Shown: positions 59,504-64,000 of the stretch, one piece after another
Numbering within the stretch: the first letter of the stretch is position 1
Layout: the number at the start of each line of letters is the position of its first letter
Assembly: GCA_009809945.1 (NCBI GenBank)
Contig: WTPW01002104.1
Location: 51,700 to 115,699, forward strand
From: Gigaspora margarita
Taxonomy: Eukaryota > Glomeromycota > Glomeromycetes > Diversisporales > Gigasporaceae
DNA length: 64,000 nucleotides
Reading direction: 5' to 3'
Program-made: the position numbers and the translations under genes
The notes under the pieces: generated by a model
The model's database searches: none
Told to the model about the DNA's origin: nothing
What the model saw: the letters and a program-made list of their open reading frames with translations, nothing else

Positions 59504-59659
59504 CATATACGTAAGTCTTAATATAAATATTAGTTGCATCATCAGAAATAATGTTAAAGAAATCAGAAATCTGAAATAATCGATTTCTAAACAAACACTG
59601 AAAATTAATTAAAAATTTTAATTCAAAGATTGGCTTTGGTAGCGGTCATACTCTAAGAT

Positions 59660-59830
59660 ATGATAACTGGTTAACCACTGGATTTCCCATTGATATTTAA
59701 GATATCTAATATGCTATATGAGCGACACCAAAGAAAAATGAGACTTGATAAATATAATTGAAGTCCTATTTTTCCTTGGCGTCATTCATATGATATTATC
59801 AGATATAAACAAGATAAAGTAAATTTCCTT
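59660..59830. repeat. Hairpin of ~31 bp arms with short loop
   Basis: TATGAGCGACACCAAAGAAA (about 59717) pairs with the stretch ending ATGACGCCAAGGAAAA-inverse near 59800. About 25 of 31 positions match, and the loop is 10-20 bases. The outer arms GATATCTAATA and TATTATCAGATAT extend it. Possibly a short MITE. Confidence 0.6.
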
Positions 59831-61353
59831 TTCCAACAATCATTTCATTGAAGCCCATTTAGCTGACATCATATATTAGAGTTTCACTTGACGTGATGTC
59901 TCTGCTAATTACAACACGATTCATAATGTTGATTTATGACTTTTAATTTTTGGTCTTAGCTAGTTATAATAAATAATTTAAATCAACCCGCATCAAAGTT
60001 GTTACATATTGTGTGAAGTGTTTATATAGAATATTAGATATCATAGTAAAAAAAAACCCCCCGTGAAATTATTTAATACGTGCAGTTCATACCAGATACT
60101 GTATAGTATATACAATCGTATGGGATTTAATGTAAATTTTATAGCGGTTACCGATCTAAAAAAATGTAACCTGATCAGTTTTATATATATAAAAAACCAG
60201 TTTTTTATCATATATTAGGGCCACAGATTTTGTTAGGTTTTACACCAATGAAGATCGACTTAACTGAACTCCTGGTTTAACTTTTTCTAGTAATTAATTT
60301 AAATGGTGTAGCTTCTAAATTCTAAAATATACTGGTTATGCATTACTGCAGCATTTAAATTTAATCCAAAAATGTCTTTACGCCCTCTATTGAATCATAT
60401 TTGTATTACATATATAGCTTATCATTTTATCACAATATACGTACGACCAGTCGCACCTACTTAGTTATTTACAATATTAGTAAATGTGAGGCATTTGTAA
60501 AAGTCACCGGGGACTCTAAATATATCTGATTAAGGCAAAAGACAAACGTTTCCATCATGTTATAATTGATGTTTTTAGGGTATTTTAATTTCGAAACAAC
60601 TGTTCTAATGCCTGCATCTGTGCAGATCCAATCAACTTGCTCGCACAGGTTCAGGTATGTGAAAATAAACATTGGTTCATTCTAATGTGACCGTTGTTTG
60701 TAACTTTTAGTGCGCAGCTATTTTATAACTTAATCTGAATAGTCTTGTAGCGACCGAATCATCATGTGCTGCACGTGATCTATAAGATAGATCATTTTCA
60801 TGATGTGAATTATTAGTAGCGTAACTGATGAGTCAAATTGCAAAGTAAAATAAAAAATTGGCACTTATTTCTTCAGATAACTGATTGATCTAAAAAAAGA
60901 CTTACTTGATATAGCGTAATTATACCAAAGTCAAAAACTTATCAAGTTTAGCAAATGATTAGAATAGTTTTATTATAATGATAAGAATAGCTATAATATT
61001 TCAAGATTTTTGAACAAAAACAATAATTGGTTTCTTAATTTGAATTAAGCATAAGAATGGATATATTATAATGAAAATAACATCTTGAAATTATTCATTG
61101 ATATATTTATGAAATATTCATTTATTGGCATTTTTGCCAAGTATAATTTTTTTTTTGCATTAATAGCTTCACATATTTTTTTCATACCAGGCTTAGTTTT
61201 CGCTTATGCTAAAATGGTTATTTATTCATTAGCGATTTATTTTTTTTATTTTTAAAAATCTATTTAGTTTGGCATAAGCCATCTTTCACAATTTGCATAA
61301 TTTCTTCAATATCTTTACACGATTCATCTCCAGTAACTTATGACTCACCTTCA
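59831..61353. other. Unique region upstream of the hAT gene
   Basis: More complex sequence than the repeats. No inverted ends were found that would delimit the hAT element on this side. The minus-strand frame at 60469-60672 has no recognisable domain. The reading frame of the transposase is open for some 30 codons upstream of its first Met (61354), so an earlier exon or start is possible. Confidence 0.4.
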
Positions 61354-63754
61354 ATGGTTTCACAATATTCGTCTGAAGAAACTGAGAAAGAGGCACATCC
61401 AAAACATCCTGGAAGAAGACCACCAGACCCTGTTTGGGAACATTTTTTTGCAACTCCATTAAAATCACCTAGTAATTTTTCTGCCAAATGTAAATATTGT
61501 TCTACACAATTTAATCGTGGACGTCCTAATCAGTTTGAGATACATTTTGCAAAAGAATGTGAAAATGAAAATCTTGATAATGAGATAAGAGAAAAATACC
61601 AAGAAATTGTAATTCAAAGACAAAAATTAAAAGAAAAAACCCAAGCATCCAGTTCAAAAAATCCATCTAAAAAACAGAAAATAAATATTAATGATTATTG
61701 GAAAAATGAAAATCAAATTTTGGCTGGTTTTAAAAAAGAGGCAGTTGATCATGCAATTATTAAGGCTTTTGCTATGTGTGGGCTTCCATTTTCCATAATT
61801 AAAAATCCATGGTTTATTGATATACTTAAATCTCTGCGATCTTCATATACACTACCTACCCATGAATATCTTGCCAATACTTTATTAAATGAGGAAGTTA
61901 TTAAAGTTAATTGGGAAACAGAAGAATACTTAAAAACTGCAAATAATTTAACACTTGGTAAATTAATTCTAATGTTATTACTGTTTTAAATTTTAATTTA
62001 TGCAATTTTATTAATTTTATTTTAATTTAGGATTGGATAGTTGGACAAATCCCCAAGGCGCTTCAATTTATAATTTTATGATAATGACTTCTGATCATAA
62101 AGAATTTTATATTTCCTTCATGATTTATCTCATGTTAGCCATATAGCTGATTTACTTTTTGATGACATTGAAAAAATTTTAATTAAAAATGAACCTGAAA
62201 AATTTATAGGAATAATTTCCAATAATGCTTCAGCTATTTTTGCTGCACGTAGACAGATTAATCAAAAATATCCCTTTATTTTTAATCTTCATTGTATTGT
62301 TCATTTTGTTAACCTTATTAGTCAGGATATTTTAAAATGTGGATTACCTGCACGTATTTTAAAGTATTGTAATAAGCTATGTCACTTTTTTAAAGCAAGT
62401 CATTTAGCTAAAAGTTATTTAAAAAAATATATTAAAGAATTTAATATTCATGGAGATGGATTAAAATTTTTTATTAAAACTAGATGGACATTGGCATATG
62501 AAACTGTAGATTTTGTTTTTAGGCTAAAGCCTGTATTAGAAAAGGTAATTATTAATTATATACATAATTACTTAAAATTTGGTTTATTAATATATCATAA
62601 TTTATATGTATTAATTATTTTTAAGATATTAAATGATCATCCCAATATTATTACTAATCAAGACGTACAAAGGATTTTAAAGTTTCGAGGATTTTTTCAT
62701 GATGTAGAACAAATATCCAAAATTTTTGCCCCAATCCAAGCTGCAATTTTGCAGTTAGAAAAAGCAAATTGCACAATAGCAGACTGCTTTATTCAACTAG
62801 TTCATTTAATTTTAACAATTCACCATATTCCAAGAGAAAGAGATACAATTACTTTTAAAAATCGATGTATTGAAATTGTCAATAATCATTGGAATGAACT
62901 TGAAGCTGAGGCATATATTTTAGCATATATACTCCACCCTGAATATCGAGGTATTGTAAGCTAATTATATTTTTTAAGTATTATATATATTTTATATAGT
63001 ACGAAAATATAACTATTAATAATAAAAAATTTTTATAGGTACCAGTTTAAGAAAAGGAGTATGGATACAAACTGCCCTTTACGCTGAAATATTATGGCAA
63101 TCAATGGGATACAAAAATAAATTATCTGCACAAACACTTATTTCCCAAATTATCAAATTTAGAGAAAAACAATTCCTATACAAAGTCGGATATGATAGTC
63201 AGCTAATGACTTCTTTTATATGGTGGAGCTTTGTTGAAGATAAGTTCGATAATCTTAAAATTTTAGCTAAAAAAATTTTTGCAATAACTCCTCATAGTGC
63301 ATTATGTGAATGAATTTTCTCTATTTTGGGTTGGTTTTATGGAAAAAAAAGATAGCATTTAAGTTTAAAAAATTTAGAATCGATAACTAAAATTTGATAT
63401 TACAATTTATTTAATGCACATAAAGAGTTATCATACAGCGCAAAAAACAAAACTGAAGTTGAATTGGTAGCAATGATTCAAGGATCATACCTGTTTGATG
63501 ATGAAAATTATAGTGAAGAAATTGAAAATGATAATGAAAATAGTGAATCAGATGATGATAACGATTTAGTGATTCCTAATCGTCAAGTAGTAGTTTTAGT
63601 TATTAACGATGTTGTAGATTTGAATCACCGAAAGTTTAATCAAGCAGATAACCAATATACTTATAACAAAGAAAATAATAATTCTGATATTGCTATGAAT
63701 GATGATCATGAATTTAATTTAGAAGATTTGATTCATGATCAGGATTTTGAATAG
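61354..63754 (+). pseudogene. hAT-type transposase with BED finger and DUF659-like core, inactivated
   Basis: Four inferred exons (61354-61957, 62031-62544, 62626-62950, 63039-63754) joined by 73-, 81- and 88-bp GT-AG introns, about 720 codons. Residues 26-69 form a BED zinc finger (P-V-W-E-H-F-F; Cys46, Cys49, His64, Cys69). A Lys-rich linker follows, then K-N-P-W-F-I-D-I-L-K typical of the DUF659 region, and a catalytic-core start L-D-S-W-T-N-P-Q-G-A-S-I. The C-terminal hAT dimerisation segment is recognisable (P-H-S-A-L-C-E, I-F-S-I-L-G-W-F-Y-G-K-K-R). The tail is acidic. Breaks: a one-base deletion near 62105-62118 in exon 2; in-frame stops at 63311 (TGA), 63353 (TAG) and 63395 (TGA), each explainable by C-to-T change. 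In the second catalytic segment (62209 on) the motif reads S-N-N-A-S, where hAT relatives usually have S-D-N-A-S, so an acidic residue is lost. Transposases of this class cut DNA and leave 8-bp duplications. No terminal repeats were found; the 3' end may be outside the window. Confidence 0.88.
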
Positions 63755-64000
63755 TTAGTATACGTATCAAATATATACATTTTTTTTTTTTTTTTTTTTA
63801 AAGAGAGGTCTATCCTCTATTTCTTTATTTACGATTTTGCAGATAATTACATATATTGATTTACATGTAGGGATTTGCTAATCTATTGTGAAGTAGAGGT
63901 AAGAGCTAGTTTACTCTCGACCTTATTCTTTACTAGAATGGTCGTAGACCTCTAGCTTTCGAGTAGTTTATGTAATGATGATTGTCCGCGTGTTATAGAG
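63755..64000. other. Downstream of the hAT gene
   Basis: A T-tract at 63781-63800, then GAGGTCTATCCTC and a weak inverted relation between TAGAGGTAAGAGC and GACCTCTAGC. No element end could be fixed before the window stops. Confidence 0.4.

Noticed and set aside
60469-60672. 67-residue minus-strand frame with some balanced codons
   Set aside because: No recognisable domain or splice context; a chance frame is equally likely.
60825-60850. CTGATGAG motif suggesting a hammerhead ribozyme
   Set aside because: The following sequence does not form stem II or give the required GAAA next to a stem; only the first core box is present.

Overview
The window looks like nuclear DNA of a very AT-rich, repeat-rich eukaryote with short spliceosomal introns. 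The best guess is a mycorrhizal fungus of the Glomeromycotina. That rests on the base composition, the style of the decayed BED/DUF659 hAT transposase, a SPRY-domain relic with the W-G-x-G-Y-H-G-D-D-G signature, and C2-domain exons split by GT-AG and one GC-AG intron. It is an inference from family resemblance, not a database match. Scattered single N bases and one 227-base N gap mark it as a draft assembly.

Only a few stretches are protein coding. (1) A C2-domain, proline-rich protein on the minus strand (45380-46710, eight inferred exons) appears intact. (2) A short coiled-coil acidic protein, or the last exon of one, lies at 58568-58936 (+). (3) A broken hAT-type transposase gene with four exons lies at 61354-63754 (+). 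(4) A relic of a SPRY domain (25748-25864, -) and a frameshifted medium-chain-type acyl-CoA dehydrogenase relic (26690-27010, -) sit near each other. Most other open frames are translations of repeats or of palindrome centres.

The rest is dominated by non-autonomous DNA elements, and many can be delimited to the base by terminal inverted repeats plus target-site duplications (TSDs). Type A elements have 9-bp TSDs (Mutator-like by TSD length). They begin with GG or GA and mostly carry a telomere-like TTAGGG/CCCTAA-rich centre: 7858, 9127, 26180, 37123, 39950, 40494, 40863 and 58127, with 28074 as a larger relative. Type B elements have 8-bp TSDs (hAT-like), either with CAGTG ends (19912, 20473, 50942, 59224) or TAGGG ends (17766, 49252, 51985). 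Type C elements have TA TSDs (Tc1/mariner-like): 1467, 15188, 53546, 54913 and 37597. Elements are nested up to three deep, and several insertions are confirmed by an uninterrupted copy of the target inside this same window.

Layout: 1-4830 foldback and palindrome arrays; 4830-9500 minisatellites and type A elements; 9500-10320 A-rich tract with an N gap; 10320-15400 large inverted-repeat elements containing a 250-270 bp tandem array; 15400-19600 a nested composite; 19600-23450 hAT elements and foldbacks; 23450-27150 AT-rich DNA with the SPRY and dehydrogenase relics; 27150-32000 foldbacks; 32000-34540 almost featureless AT; 34540-41230 dense nested elements; 41230-45000 relics and hairpins; 45000-48700 the C2 gene and its unique upstream region; 48700-58500 nested foldbacks; 58500-64000 the second unique, gene-bearing block with the hAT gene. 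No rRNA, convincing tRNA or CRISPR was seen.
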